Below, piece by piece: positions 46,601 through 54,986 of a stretch of 64,000 nucleotides of DNA (positions within the stretch are counted from its first letter, which is position 1; each line of letters starts with the position of its first letter). The translations under genes and the position numbers were made by a program. The DNA lies in assembly GCA_903835685.1 (NCBI GenBank), contig CAILNX010000026.1:62001-126000 (forward strand). The letters run 5' to 3'. Source of the DNA: an uncultured delta proteobacterium (GTDB lineage Bacteria; Desulfobacterota; Desulfovibrionia; Desulfovibrionales; Desulfovibrionaceae). The notes beneath the pieces are model-generated. The model ran no database searches. It was given only the letters and a program-made list of their open reading frames with translations, and was not told where the DNA came from.

Positions 46601-46672
46601 CAGCCGGGACAGGGTCAGGCAGGCGGCCCCGGCCCCGGTCATTTTGATGAAACCTCGTCTCGATACTTTCAT
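43634..46672 (-). CDS. fdhA: Formate dehydrogenase alpha subunit, selenocysteine-containing
   Basis: This 1012-residue molybdopterin or tungstopterin enzyme oxidises formate to CO2 in the periplasm. A twin-arginine signal (SRRGFIK) starts it, followed by CPFCSCGCNTLV and LCAKG for the 4Fe-4S cluster. Codon 189 is TGA (46108-46106) in the context ARV-U-HSPTV, the conserved site of selenocysteine, and a SECIS hairpin begins 15 bases later. Annotated without recoding it would appear as two proteins of 188 and 807 residues. The C-terminal molybdopterin-binding domain is complete. Confidence 0.96.
46072..46090 (-). ncRNA. Bacterial SECIS element in fdhA
   Basis: On the minus strand CCGGCTC, loop TGGCA, GAGTCGG makes a seven-pair hairpin (one G-T pair) starting 15 bases after the UGA codon. 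Bacterial SECIS hairpins sit at this distance and usually have G residues in the loop for SelB binding, as here. Confidence 0.85.
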
Positions 46673-46749
46673 GAATACCTCCTAGTGCCGATTCCACTTC
46701 CGGCCGGGCGGCCGGAGGCGGGGCTGTGTTTGTCAGCCCGTATTCTGTC

Positions 46750-46779
46750 AATATAGACATAGATCAGGGTTTGAGTCAA
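46750..46779 (-). promoter_or_regulatory. Sigma-70 type promoter for fdhAB
   Basis: On the minus strand TTGACT (46779-46774), 18-base spacer, TATATT (46755-46750). The expected start lies about 70 bases before fdhA. The sequence around it is markedly AT-rich. Confidence 0.55.
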
Positions 46780-46799
46780 ACTTTATTCAATTATTTTAG

Positions 46800-46817
46800 T
46801 ATGTTTTGATAAACATA
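46800..46817. promoter_or_regulatory. Inverted repeat just upstream of the fdhAB promoter
   Basis: TATGTTT-TGAT-AAACATA is a perfect seven-base inverted repeat about 20 bases upstream of the -35 hexamer, where an activator would bind. It does not match a ModE, TunR or Fnr site that I can be sure of. Confidence 0.45.
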
Positions 46818-47312
46818 AGGCCGATGTGGGGAAACAGTTCAAGGCCCGGCTCAGCCTGAAAAAGCTGGCGAGTACGGAAAGAATTCAGACCGCAACGGCG
46901 TCCCGTGCCGGGACAAGAAAGGGCCATGAACCTGTTGGGTTGCCGCGCGATCCTGGGAAGCCGCGCCGGTCGGGGGCACAGCGGGGGCAGGAGGAAAGAT
47001 GAAAAACGGTCTGTGGGTGTGGTCCTCCCGGATACGGTTCTGGTCTGGTTTCGGTCAAATCAGACATATATTCTGAACCCGGGGCCGGAATTTGTCGAAT
47101 ACGGGGCTCCTGCTCACGAATCGACACAAAACAAGACCCGGATCGGGCGTCCGGGCCTCTGCGGATGAGGGATTGCGGGTTTTCGCCGAAACAGGGGCGC
47201 GGCGTGCGGGCGCGCACGGGCGTCTTGACGCCGAAGGCTCGGGCAGGCACAAGAGCGCCCAACAGGGCTCCGGCCAGGGCCAGGGGCTCCATTTTTGAAG
47301 GAGGGCCAGACC
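46818..47312. other. Gene-poor stretch between fdhA and yajQ
   Basis: Roughly 500 bases between divergent genes. Short open frames exist but none has a plausible start, codon use or family resemblance. A weak AT-rich patch (CAAATCAGACATATATTCTG near 47055-47075) could hold a promoter for yajQ. I see no RNA gene or repeat in it. Confidence 0.5.
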
Positions 47313-47804
47313 ATGCCGTCATTCGACATCGTCAGCGAGATCGATTTGCAGGAAGTGGACAACGCGGTGAACAACGTGCTCAAAGAGATCGACACCCGCT
47401 ACGATTTCCGGGGCACGAGCACGGAGATGAGCTTCAACCGCAAGGACAAGGTCATCAACCTGGTCACGGGCGACGACATGAAGGTCAAGGCCGTGCGGGA
47501 CATGCTCATCACCCATTTCACCCGGCGCAAGGTGGACTCCCGGGTCATGGAGTTCGGGGACCCCGAGGCCACCTCCCGGGGCCAGCTCAAGCAGGTCATC
47601 ACCTTGCGCGAGGGCATCGACAAGGACTCGGCCCGGGCCATCGTGAAGCTGGTCAAGGACGCGAAGCTCAAGGTCCAGGCCGCCATCCAGGACGAGCAGG
47701 TGCGCATCACCGGCAAGAAGATCGACGACCTCCAGGCGGTCATGAACCTGGTCAAGGAGTCCAAGATCGACCTGCCCTTGCAGTACGTGAACATGAAGAG
47801 CTAG
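47313..47804 (+). CDS. yajQ: YajQ family nucleotide/cyclic-di-GMP-binding protein
   Basis: This 163-residue protein starts [20 protein letters not shown] and continues [24 protein letters not shown] and [17 protein letters not shown]-like (here [17 protein letters not shown]), diagnostic of YajQ. Some members bind cyclic di-GMP and act as transcription co-factors, in others the ligand is not known. The start follows GAAGGAGGG. It stands alone, with an AT-only element 40 bases after its stop. Confidence 0.95.
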   Translation: MPSFDIVSEIDLQEVDNAVNNVLKEIDTRYDFRGTSTEMSFNRKDKVINLVTGDDMKVKAVRDMLITHFTRRKVDSRVMEFGDPEATSRGQLKQVITLREGIDKDSARAIVKLVKDAKLKVQAAIQDEQVRITGKKIDDLQAVMNLVKESKIDLPLQYVNMKS

Positions 47805-47844
47805 GACCGGCTTGCGGAACTCGGTCTCTCCTGCTGGACAGCGC

Positions 47845-47873
47845 AAGAGTAAGAAATAATTATTTTTATTCTT
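47845..47873 (-). repeat. AT-only palindromic intergenic element, copy 4
   Basis: Between yajQ and rfbC. On the minus strand it reads AAGAATAAAAATAATTATTT then CTTACTCTT and GCGC. It is almost identical to copy 2 (3193-3221) and shares with it a weaker similarity over the next 35 bases (pattern ending ACCGAGTTCCGCAAG here and GCCGATTTCGGAAGG in copy 2). Confidence 0.75.
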
Positions 47874-48032
47874 CTTCTGGCCTTCTGGCTGGTGTTTTTG
47901 CGAACCGAATAGGGGTGACCGGTCTCCACGGCCCATGCGCCTGGGCTCAAGCCTTGGACCGGCATCCCCTCCTTGCCCTGGCCGCAGTTCTCGGATACTC
48001 AGGCCCGAGGCCATTGCCGCCAGGAGTATACG

Positions 48033-48590
48033 TTGCGTTTCATCCCCACGGAATTTCCGGGTCTTTTCATTGTCGAGCCCAGGGCCTTTGCCGACGAGCG
48101 GGGCTTTTTCCTGGAGAGCTACAGCCGGGAGAAATTTGCTTCGGCCGGGCTCGACCACGACTTCGTCCAGGACAACCACGCCTTTTCCAAGGTTCCCGGG
48201 GTGCTCCGGGGCCTGCACCTCCAGCTTCCGCCCTCGGCCCAGGCCAAGCTGGTGCGCGTGGCCCGGGGCCGGGTCCTGGACGTGGTCCTGGACCTGCGCC
48301 AGGGGTCTCCCACCTATGGCCGAAGCTACACCCTGGAGCTTTCGGACGTAAATTTCCTGCAACTGCTCATTCCCCGGGGCTTCGCCCACGCCTACCTGAC
48401 CCTCACCCCGGACACGGACTTCATTTACAAGGTGGACGCCCCCTATGCCCCGGCCACCGAGGCGGGCATCGCCTGGGACGACCCGGACCTGAAGATCGCC
48501 TGGCCTCTGTCCGACCCCATCCTGTCCCCCAAGGACCGGGTGCTGCCCCGTCTGCGCGATTTCGACTCCCCCTTCATCTTTGAGGGATAA
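48033..48590 (+). CDS. rfbC: dTDP-4-dehydrorhamnose 3,5-epimerase
   Basis: This 185-residue enzyme makes dTDP-4-keto-L-rhamnose in the dTDP-rhamnose pathway. Cupin-fold motifs include FPGLFIVEPRAFADERGFFLE (in parts), QDNHAFSKVPGVLRGLHLQ, LDLRQGSPTYG and PRGFAHAYLTL, and the catalytic His is in RGLHLQ. The start is TTG at 48033, six bases after AGGAG; upstream ATG at 47973 would add 20 residues not seen in the family. rfbA, rfbB and rfbD are not adjacent. It precedes manC by 18 bases. Confidence 0.92.
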   Translation: MRFIPTEFPGLFIVEPRAFADERGFFLESYSREKFASAGLDHDFVQDNHAFSKVPGVLRGLHLQLPPSAQAKLVRVARGRVLDVVLDLRQGSPTYGRSYTLELSDVNFLQLLIPRGFAHAYLTLTPDTDFIYKVDAPYAPATEAGIAWDDPDLKIAWPLSDPILSPKDRVLPRLRDFDSPFIFEG

Positions 48591-48608
48591 CGACCATCCG
48601 GAGGGTCC

Positions 48609-50054
48609 ATGACCGCCGCATCCAAACGCCCAAGCGCTCCGGCCCAAGGAATCGAGAACTGCCAGGCCATCGTGCTGGCCGGAGGTTCCGGGACCCGTCT
48701 CTGGCCCCTGTCCCGCTCCCTTTTTCCCAAACAGCTCCTGTCCCTGGACGGGGAGAAGTCCCTTTTGAGCCAGACCTTGAAGCGGGTGGTCTCGGTCTTT
48801 GACCCGCGCAGGACCTGGATCGTGACCAACGAGGAGCACGTCTTCGAGGTGCGCTCCCAGGCCCGGGAGGTGGAGGAGAGCCTGGAGTCCCAGGTCCTCA
48901 CCGAGCCCGTGGGCCGCAACACCCTGCCCGCCATCCTGCTCGGCCTGGACCGGGTGGTGCGCGGTTCGGCCGGGGCCAAGGCCCTGGTGGCGGTCTTTCC
49001 CTCGGACCACCTGATCCGGGACCTGGACTCCTGGGGCCGGGCCTTGGCCCAGGGCGCGGAACTGGCCAAGAAAGGCCGCTTCGTCACCTTTGGCATCACC
49101 CCCCGCCAGCCCGAGACCGGCTACGGATACATCGCCCGGGGCAAGAAGCTGGCCCCGGGCGTGCACGAGGTGGCCGGGTTCATCGAGAAGCCGGACCTAG
49201 CCCGGGCCGAGGAGTTCCTGCGCCAGGGCGACCACGCCTGGAACAGCGGCATGTTCCTGTTTCGGGCGGACGTCTTTCTCAAGGCCGTGGCCGCCTTCTG
49301 CCCGGACCTGTGGGCCTGGTGGGAGAGCCGGGACGAGGCGGCCCTGGCCGCCGGATACAAGGGCCTGCCGGACGTGTCCGTGGACTACGGCATCGTGGAG
49401 CGCCTGGCCGACCAGGTGGTGGTCACGGCGGATTTCGACTGGGACGACCTGGGCAGTTGGGAGGCCGTGTACCGCCTGGGGGCCAAGGACAAGAAGGGCA
49501 ACGTGGTCCAGGGCGATGTCCTGGACATGGGCTGCACCAACTGCCTGCTCATCTCCCGGGGGGGCAAGCTCGCGGCCGTGGGCCTTTCGGACATGATCCT
49601 GGTCCAGACCCGGGACGCCACCCTGGCCTGTCCCCTGGACCAGGTCCAGCAGGTCAAGGAGGTGGTCTCGGCCCTGCGCGCCCAGGGCAGCCCCCTGGTC
49701 ACCAGCCACCTGACCGTGACCCGGCCCTGGGGCAGCTACACCGTGCTGGAGGAAGGGCAGTTCTACAAGATCAAGCGCATCATGGTCCTGCCCGGGGCGC
49801 GCCTGAGCCTCCAGATGCACCATCACCGCAGCGAACACTGGGTGGTCATCAAGGGCACGGCCCGGGTGGAACTGGGTGGGGCCGAACGGATTCTGGTGGA
49901 GAACCAGTCCGTGGACATCCCCAAGGCCACCAGCCACCGCCTGGCCAATCCGGGCAAGGTGCCCCTGGAAGTCATTGAGATCCAGAGCGGCCCGTACCTG
50001 GAAGAAGACGACATTGTGCGTTTCGACGATGAATATGGGCGGATAACTTCGTAA
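48609..50054 (+). CDS. manC: Mannose-1-phosphate guanylyltransferase / mannose-6-phosphate isomerase
   Basis: This 481-residue bifunctional enzyme has an N-terminal nucleotidyltransferase (VLAGGSGTRLWPLSRSLFPKQ, FPSDHLI, FIEKPD, WNSGMFLFRAD) and a C-terminal cupin isomerase (RPWGSYTVLEEGQFYKIKRI, LQMHHHRSEHWVVIKGTARV). It makes GDP-mannose for surface polysaccharide. The start follows GGAGGG. Together with rfbC it suggests both rhamnose and mannose enter the O-antigen or exopolysaccharide; glycosyltransferases must lie elsewhere. Confidence 0.95.
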   Translation: MTAASKRPSAPAQGIENCQAIVLAGGSGTRLWPLSRSLFPKQLLSLDGEKSLLSQTLKRVVSVFDPRRTWIVTNEEHVFEVRSQAREVEESLESQVLTEPVGRNTLPAILLGLDRVVRGSAGAKALVAVFPSDHLIRDLDSWGRALAQGAELAKKGRFVTFGITPRQPETGYGYIARGKKLAPGVHEVAGFIEKPDLARAEEFLRQGDHAWNSGMFLFRADVFLKAVAAFCPDLWAWWESRDEAALAAGYKGLPDVSVDYGIVERLADQVVVTADFDWDDLGSWEAVYRLGAKDKKGNVVQGDVLDMGCTNCLLISRGGKLAAVGLSDMILVQTRDATLACPLDQVQQVKEVVSALRAQGSPLVTSHLTVTRPWGSYTVLEEGQFYKIKRIMVLPGARLSLQMHHHRSEHWVVIKGTARVELGGAERILVENQSVDIPKATSHRLANPGKVPLEVIEIQSGPYLEEDDIVRFDDEYGRITS

Positions 50055-50092
50055 AAAAAGCTCCAAACGGCCGCCCAAAGGGCCGGATGTGC

Positions 50093-50121
50093 TTGACACG
50101 AAGGAAGTTCGTCCATTAGAA
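50093..50121 (+). promoter_or_regulatory. Sigma-70 type promoter for qrcABCD
   Basis: TTGACA (50093-50098), 17-base spacer, TTAGAA (50116-50121), about 60 bases before qrcA. The -35 is a perfect consensus. Transcript start would be near 50128. Confidence 0.6.
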
Positions 50122-50180
50122 GGAGCAAGTTTTGTCGATTGGCGTAAAGTGTAACAACTCAAGGAGTATGGGGCGAGGCT

Positions 50181-50729
50181 ATGGAGGAAAAGAAAACGTC
50201 GAGTCAAAGTGGTGGGGCGCTGCCGTTCATCTTGGGCTTGCTTGCCGCCTTGGCGGTTGGCTGGTGGATGTTCCCGAAGGCCCTCTTCAGCGAGTCACAT
50301 CAACCGATCCGTTTCAGCCACAAGGTGCACGCTGAGCAGGGCATGGCCTGCGACGACTGCCACAAGATGCGCGACGACGGGTCCTACGCCGGACTTCCCA
50401 ACAACGAGAAGTGCGGGGAGTGCCACTCCGATGTGGTGGGCTCCGATCCGGCTGAGAAAAAATTTGTGGAAGAGTACATCCAGAAGAGCAAGGAAGTGCC
50501 CTGGATCATCTACCAGAACCAGCCGGACAACGTCTATTTCACGCATAGTGCGCACCAGGCTCAGGAATGCACCGAATGCCATCCGAAGATGACGGATAAC
50601 GACTCCCCCCCGGTGGCCCGGATCAACAAGATCACCGGCTACACCGAGCGGACGTTGAAGATGTGGCAGTGTGAACGGTGCCATGCCGAAAACGGCGTCA
50701 GCAACGCCTGCTACGTTTGCCATAAGTAA
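50181..50729 (+). CDS. qrcA: Menaquinone reductase multiheme cytochrome c subunit QrcA
   Basis: This 182-residue cytochrome has an uncleaved N-terminal membrane anchor (LPFILGLLAALAVGWWMF) and five CxxCH heme-binding motifs: CDDCH, CGECH, CTECH, CERCH and CYVCH. Characterised QrcA is described as a hexaheme protein; I cannot find a sixth canonical motif here. It accepts electrons from periplasmic cytochrome c3 and passes them to QrcB/C. It is the first gene of qrcABCD, unique to sulfate reducers of this type. Confidence 0.93.
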   Translation: MEEKKTSSQSGGALPFILGLLAALAVGWWMFPKALFSESHQPIRFSHKVHAEQGMACDDCHKMRDDGSYAGLPNNEKCGECHSDVVGSDPAEKKFVEEYIQKSKEVPWIIYQNQPDNVYFTHSAHQAQECTECHPKMTDNDSPPVARINKITGYTERTLKMWQCERCHAENGVSNACYVCHK

Positions 50730-50745
50730 AGAAAGGGGTGCTGCA

Positions 50746-52824
50746 ATGGGTCTGGATCGCAGAGCTTTTGTACAGTTAGCGGTGGGCGGCGTCGTTGGAA
50801 CGCTTTTCACGCCCATTCCGTGGAAATTGGCCGATGACGCGGCTATCTGGTCGCAGAACTGGCCTTGGATCGCCAAAGTGACCAAAGGCGAGATCGCCTT
50901 TAAAAACGCCATAAGCAAATTCTGCCCCAGCGGCTGCGCCGTGAGCGTGCGCACGGTCGAGGGCGCTCCCACCCTGGTGCAGGGAAGCAAGGACAACCCC
51001 TTGAGCCAGGGCGGCGTGTGTCCGGCCTGCGCGGCCGGGGCCCAGCTTCTGTACAGCCCGGCCCGGGTCAAGGGTCCCATGAAGAAGACCCAGGCGGGTT
51101 TCGAGCCCATCACCTGGGACGAGGCCTTGACCACGCTGTCCGCCAAGCTTTCGGCCGTGAAGGGCAAGGACGGCAAGGTGGCCATGGTGTCCGGGGACCA
51201 GACCGGGACCACCAGCGAGGTCTTCTCGGCCTTTGTGGCCGCACTCGGCAGCCAGGACTTCTACCTGATGCCCTCCGAGGGCCAGGTGGCGGGCAAGGCT
51301 TGGTCCATCATGGGCGGCACGGGCAAGGTGGGCTTCGACTTGAAGAACGCCGACTTCGTGCTCCTGGTGGGCGCCGACGCCTTCGAGTCCTGGGGACCCA
51401 TGGTCCGCAACAAGAAGACCTTCGGCTCCAAGCGCCCGGTGGGCCAGCCCAACCAGGCCACGTACGTCTACGCCGGACCGGTGCGCAACCGCACGGCTGC
51501 GGTCTGCGACCAGTACGTTCCGGTCCCGGCCGACTCCCTGACCGCCTTTGCCCTGGGCCTGGCCGCTCAGTTGGTGCAGGCGGGCAAGAGCATCGACACC
51601 GCTGACTTCGCGGACTTTAAGGCCATGCTCGGCAACTTCTCCGCCGACAAGGTGGAGAAGCTCTCCGGGGTCAAGGCCGCGGTCCTGGCCGATCTGGCCA
51701 AGAAACTGGCTTCGGCCAAGGCCCCCCTGGTCATCGCCGGGTCCCCCTTTGGACAGGGCGAGGGCGCGGCCACCTTCATCGCGGGTGCGGCCGTCAACCT
51801 TCTGCTCGGCCAGGTGAACAAGCCCGGCGGCATGAAGGTCTTCGCGGACTTCGCCCCGGTGGTGAAGGGCGCGGCCACGGCCAAAAAACTGACCGAGGCC
51901 AGCTTTGCCGACTACCTCTCCAAGGTGGAGAAGGGCAAGGCCTCCCCGGAAGTGCTGCTGGTCTACGAGGCCAACCCGGCTTACGGGCTGCCCCAGGCCG
52001 AGGCCATGAGCAAGGTCATGGAGAAGATCCCCTTTGTGGTCAGCTTCTCCACCTTCCTGGACGAGACCGCCCAGAAGGCCCAGCTCATCCTGCCCAACCC
52101 GCACCCCCTGGAGCGCCTGGACGACCTGGCCACCCCCTACGGGTACAGCCGGGCCGCCTACCTTGTGAGCCTGCCGGTGATCAAGCCCGTGGCCGACGCA
52201 AAGCCCACTCCGGACCTGATCCTGGGCCTGGCCGCCAAGCTCGGCCTGGACCTCGGGTTCAGCACCTATCAGGACGTGCTCAAGGCCAAGACCGAGGCCG
52301 TGGGCGCTTCCTGGGGCGATGTGAGCAAGGGCAAGCTGTTCGCCTCCGACGTCACCAAGGACGTTTCCGGCTTGAACCTGGCCACGGCCGTGCTGGCCAA
52401 GGCCGCCATCCCCAACCGCGATCCGGCCTATCCCCTGGCCCTGGCTCCTCTGGCCCAGCTCAACGTTGGGACCTCGGCCCTGGCCACGGCCCCGCAGGCC
52501 CTGGTGACCATCCGGGACACCGAACTGCTCGGCAACGACATGTTCGTGCAGGTCTGCGCGGAAACCGCCAAGGCCAACGGGCTTTCCCAGGGCGCCAAGG
52601 TCAAGCTGACCAGCTCCCAGGGCGAGTGCGTGGCCCGGGTGAACGTAAGCGAGACGGTCATGCCCGGAACCGTGGCCGCCCCCCTGGGGTTCGGACGCAC
52701 GGCCTGGGATAAATTCACCAGGGGCAAAGGCGATAATTTGAGCAAGGTTTTGGCGCTCAGCCCCGAGCCTGGGACCAACGTGAGCGTCTGGTCCGACACC
52801 AGAGTCAAAATCGCCAAAATCTAA
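50746..52824 (+). CDS. qrcB: Menaquinone reductase molybdopterin-oxidoreductase-like subunit QrcB
   Basis: This 692-residue protein resembles molybdopterin oxidoreductases and starts with a degenerate twin-arginine signal (MGLDRRAFVQLAVGGVVG). It has cysteines for one iron-sulfur cluster (FCPSGCAVSV...CPACAAG), but QrcB is known not to bind molybdenum. It faces the periplasm and links QrcA to QrcC. Its start follows GAAAGGGG. The normal family length is kept. Confidence 0.94.
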   Translation: MGLDRRAFVQLAVGGVVGTLFTPIPWKLADDAAIWSQNWPWIAKVTKGEIAFKNAISKFCPSGCAVSVRTVEGAPTLVQGSKDNPLSQGGVCPACAAGAQLLYSPARVKGPMKKTQAGFEPITWDEALTTLSAKLSAVKGKDGKVAMVSGDQTGTTSEVFSAFVAALGSQDFYLMPSEGQVAGKAWSIMGGTGKVGFDLKNADFVLLVGADAFESWGPMVRNKKTFGSKRPVGQPNQATYVYAGPVRNRTAAVCDQYVPVPADSLTAFALGLAAQLVQAGKSIDTADFADFKAMLGNFSADKVEKLSGVKAAVLADLAKKLASAKAPLVIAGSPFGQGEGAATFIAGAAVNLLLGQVNKPGGMKVFADFAPVVKGAATAKKLTEASFADYLSKVEKGKASPEVLLVYEANPAYGLPQAEAMSKVMEKIPFVVSFSTFLDETAQKAQLILPNPHPLERLDDLATPYGYSRAAYLVSLPVIKPVADAKPTPDLILGLAAKLGLDLGFSTYQDVLKAKTEAVGASWGDVSKGKLFASDVTKDVSGLNLATAVLAKAAIPNRDPAYPLALAPLAQLNVGTSALATAPQALVTIRDTELLGNDMFVQVCAETAKANGLSQGAKVKLTSSQGECVARVNVSETVMPGTVAAPLGFGRTAWDKFTRGKGDNLSKVLALSPEPGTNVSVWSDTRVKIAKI

Positions 52825-52841
52825 GCCAGGGGACATACGCC

Positions 52842-53612
52842 ATGGAAAAACAAGAATTCAAAATCAAATGGGGCATGGTCATCGACCTGGACAAGTGCAC
52901 CGGCTGCGGAGCCTGCATGGTATCCTGCCAGGTGGAGAACAACATCGCCCCTCAGCAGGACGCTTCCAACAAGTTGCGCACCCTGACCTGGATGAACGTG
53001 TTTGAGATGAACAACGGCCAGGCCTTCCCGGACCACGAGATCGCCTATCTGCCTCGGCCCTGCATGCAGTGCGGTTCCCCCGCCTGCGTGCCGGTCTGCC
53101 CGGTGGTGGCCACGGACAAGAACGAGGAAGGCGGCATCGTCAGCCAGATCTACCCCCGGTGTATCGGCTGCCGGTACTGCATGGGCGCCTGCCCCTACCA
53201 TGCCCGCTACTTCAACTGGGACGACCCGGTCTTCCCGGCTGGCATGGAGAAGACCCTGTCGCCCAATACCTCGGCCAGACCCCGCGGCGTGGTGGAGAAG
53301 TGCAGCTTCTGCCACACCCGGTGGGGACGGGCCAAGGAGCGCGCCCGCAAGGAAGGCGTGGACACCATGGACATGCCCCAGGAGTGGTACCAGACCGCCT
53401 GCACCACGGCCTGCCCCGGCGGAGTCATCCAGTTCGGCGACGTGAACAATCCCAAGCACTCGGTCTACGAGCTGGTCCGCAGCAAGTACGCCTTCCGGCT
53501 GCTGGAGCGGTTGGGGTTGGACCCGCAGGTCTGGTACGTGAGCAAGCGGGAGTGGGTCCGCATGCTGGGCGACAACTACCTTGAGTCCGAAAAAGCCAAA
53601 AAGCACGCGTAG
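52842..53612 (+). CDS. qrcC: Menaquinone reductase iron-sulfur subunit QrcC
   Basis: This 256-residue protein carries four cysteine groups of the DmsB/PsrB type: CTGCGACMVSCQ, CMQCGSPACVPVCP, CIGCRYCMGACPYH and CSFCHTRW with CTTACP. These bind the 4Fe-4S/3Fe-4S chain that feeds the quinone site in QrcD. It has no signal peptide and is presumably exported together with QrcB. Confidence 0.95.
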   Translation: MEKQEFKIKWGMVIDLDKCTGCGACMVSCQVENNIAPQQDASNKLRTLTWMNVFEMNNGQAFPDHEIAYLPRPCMQCGSPACVPVCPVVATDKNEEGGIVSQIYPRCIGCRYCMGACPYHARYFNWDDPVFPAGMEKTLSPNTSARPRGVVEKCSFCHTRWGRAKERARKEGVDTMDMPQEWYQTACTTACPGGVIQFGDVNNPKHSVYELVRSKYAFRLLERLGLDPQVWYVSKREWVRMLGDNYLESEKAKKHA

Positions 53613-53621
53613 GAGGCACTG

Positions 53622-54854
53622 ATGGATAGCAATCTGTTCCCTGAAGGACACGAGCGCTGCTCGCTGGGCCGCTTCCTCGCCTGGATTGTCTTCCTGGGAC
53701 TTTTCCTGGGGTTCGGCGGTTATGCGGCCTTTGTCATCCTGTCCCAGGGCCTGGTGGTCACGGGGCTGGACAACTACTTTGGATTCGGTCTGTGGATCAC
53801 CTTCGACCTGGCGGTCATCGCCCTGGGCGCCGGAGCCTTTTTCTCCGGCTTCCTGAAGTACATTTTAAAGATCGACCAGCTCAAACACATCATCAACCTG
53901 GCGGTCATCGTCGGGTTCATCTGCTACTCCGGGGCCATGCTGGTCCTCACCCTGGACATCGGCCAGCCCATCCGGGCCTGGTTCGGGTACTGGCACCCCA
54001 ATGTCCACTCCATGCTGACAGAAGTTATCTTCTGCATCACCCTGTACTGCCTGGTGCTGGTCATCGAGTTCGTGCCCATCATCCTTGAGCAGAAGCAGTT
54101 GAACAAGATCCCCTTCATTCACCATCTGGCCCACAACCTGCACGTGAACATGGCCTTGTTCGCGGGCATCGGCGCCTTCCTGTCCACCTTCCACCAGGGG
54201 TCCCTGGGCGGCATGTACGGCGTGCTCTTCGGCCGTCCCTACGCCTTCCGCGAGGGCTTCTTCATCTGGCCCTGGACCTTCTTCCTCTTCGTGCTCTCGG
54301 CCGTGGGCTCCGGCCCGGCCTTCACCATGCTGGTGGCCACGTTCATGGAAGTGCTCACGGGCAAGAAACTGGTGGAGTACAAGGTCAAGACCCTGATGGC
54401 CAAGATCGCGGGCTCCATGCTCTGCCTGTACATGTTCTTCAAGATCATCGACACCTGGTACTGGGCCACCTCCTATCTGCCCAGCGTGGGCCTGACCTTT
54501 GACCAGATGTTCTACCAGACCATCTACGGCAAATGGCTCATGTGGTCCGAACTGGGCCTCTGCGGCGTGCTCCCGGCCATCATGATGATCACCCCGGCCA
54601 TCCGCAACCGTCCGGCCCTGCTGTACACGGCGGCCATCCTGGACTGCATCGGCATCACCATCAACCGCTACGTGTTCACGGTGCAGACCATCGCCTTCCC
54701 GGCCCTGCCCTTTGACAAGTGGGTGACCTACACCCCGAACTGGGCCGAATGGGCCCCGGCCGGTCTCATCGTGGCCTACGGCTTCGTGGTCTTGAGCCTC
54801 TCCTACCGCTACCTGCCGGTCTTCCCGCAGGAGAAGGCCCTGAACGCCAAATAG
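53622..54854 (+). CDS. qrcD: Menaquinone reductase membrane subunit QrcD (NrfD family)
   Basis: This 410-residue protein has about ten membrane helices and belongs to the NrfD/PsrC family that binds menaquinone. Typical segments are DNYFGFGLWITFDLAVIALGAGAFF (in parts), SFHQGSLGGMYG-like STFHQGSLGGMYG, and the C-terminal TVQTIAFPALPF. With QrcABC it reduces menaquinone with periplasmic electrons from formate or H2 oxidation. It ends the operon, 25 bases before a terminator. Confidence 0.95.
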   Translation: MDSNLFPEGHERCSLGRFLAWIVFLGLFLGFGGYAAFVILSQGLVVTGLDNYFGFGLWITFDLAVIALGAGAFFSGFLKYILKIDQLKHIINLAVIVGFICYSGAMLVLTLDIGQPIRAWFGYWHPNVHSMLTEVIFCITLYCLVLVIEFVPIILEQKQLNKIPFIHHLAHNLHVNMALFAGIGAFLSTFHQGSLGGMYGVLFGRPYAFREGFFIWPWTFFLFVLSAVGSGPAFTMLVATFMEVLTGKKLVEYKVKTLMAKIAGSMLCLYMFFKIIDTWYWATSYLPSVGLTFDQMFYQTIYGKWLMWSELGLCGVLPAIMMITPAIRNRPALLYTAAILDCIGITINRYVFTVQTIAFPALPFDKWVTYTPNWAEWAPAGLIVAYGFVVLSLSYRYLPVFPQEKALNAK

Positions 54855-54878
54855 CCTCGCGCCTCCTGACAGAATGAA

Positions 54879-54908
54879 AAAGCCCGGCCGCAAGGTCGGG
54901 CTTTTTTT
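54879..54908 (+). terminator. Rho-independent terminator after qrcD
   Basis: AAAGCCCGGCC, loop GCAA, GGTCGGGCTTT and a run of T. The stem has 11 pairs with one G-T. It ends the qrc operon and separates it from nadK. Confidence 0.93.
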
Positions 54909-54950
54909 CGTCTGCCGGGCCAGGGGCTTTTCAGCCTGAAGCCTTTCCGG

Positions 54951-54979
54951 TTGTGAAATCCTTGTTTTTTGCCTAGATT
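54951..54979 (+). promoter_or_regulatory. Promoter abutting nadK (likely leaderless transcript)
   Basis: TTGTGA (54951-54956), 17-base spacer, TAGATT (54974-54979). The expected transcript start, 6-8 bases after the -10, coincides with the ATG at 54987. No ribosome binding site precedes the ATG. Confidence 0.55.
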
Positions 54980-54986
54980 CACTCCC

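Noticed and set aside
46106-46672. A separate 188-residue formate dehydrogenase fragment followed by a second gene of 807 residues
   Set aside because: The TGA between them is in frame, in the conserved selenocysteine context and followed by a SECIS hairpin, so both halves are one fdhA gene.
46905-47310. Short open frames between fdhA and yajQ
   Set aside because: Proline- and arginine-rich translations typical of GC-rich non-coding frames; no family resemblance.
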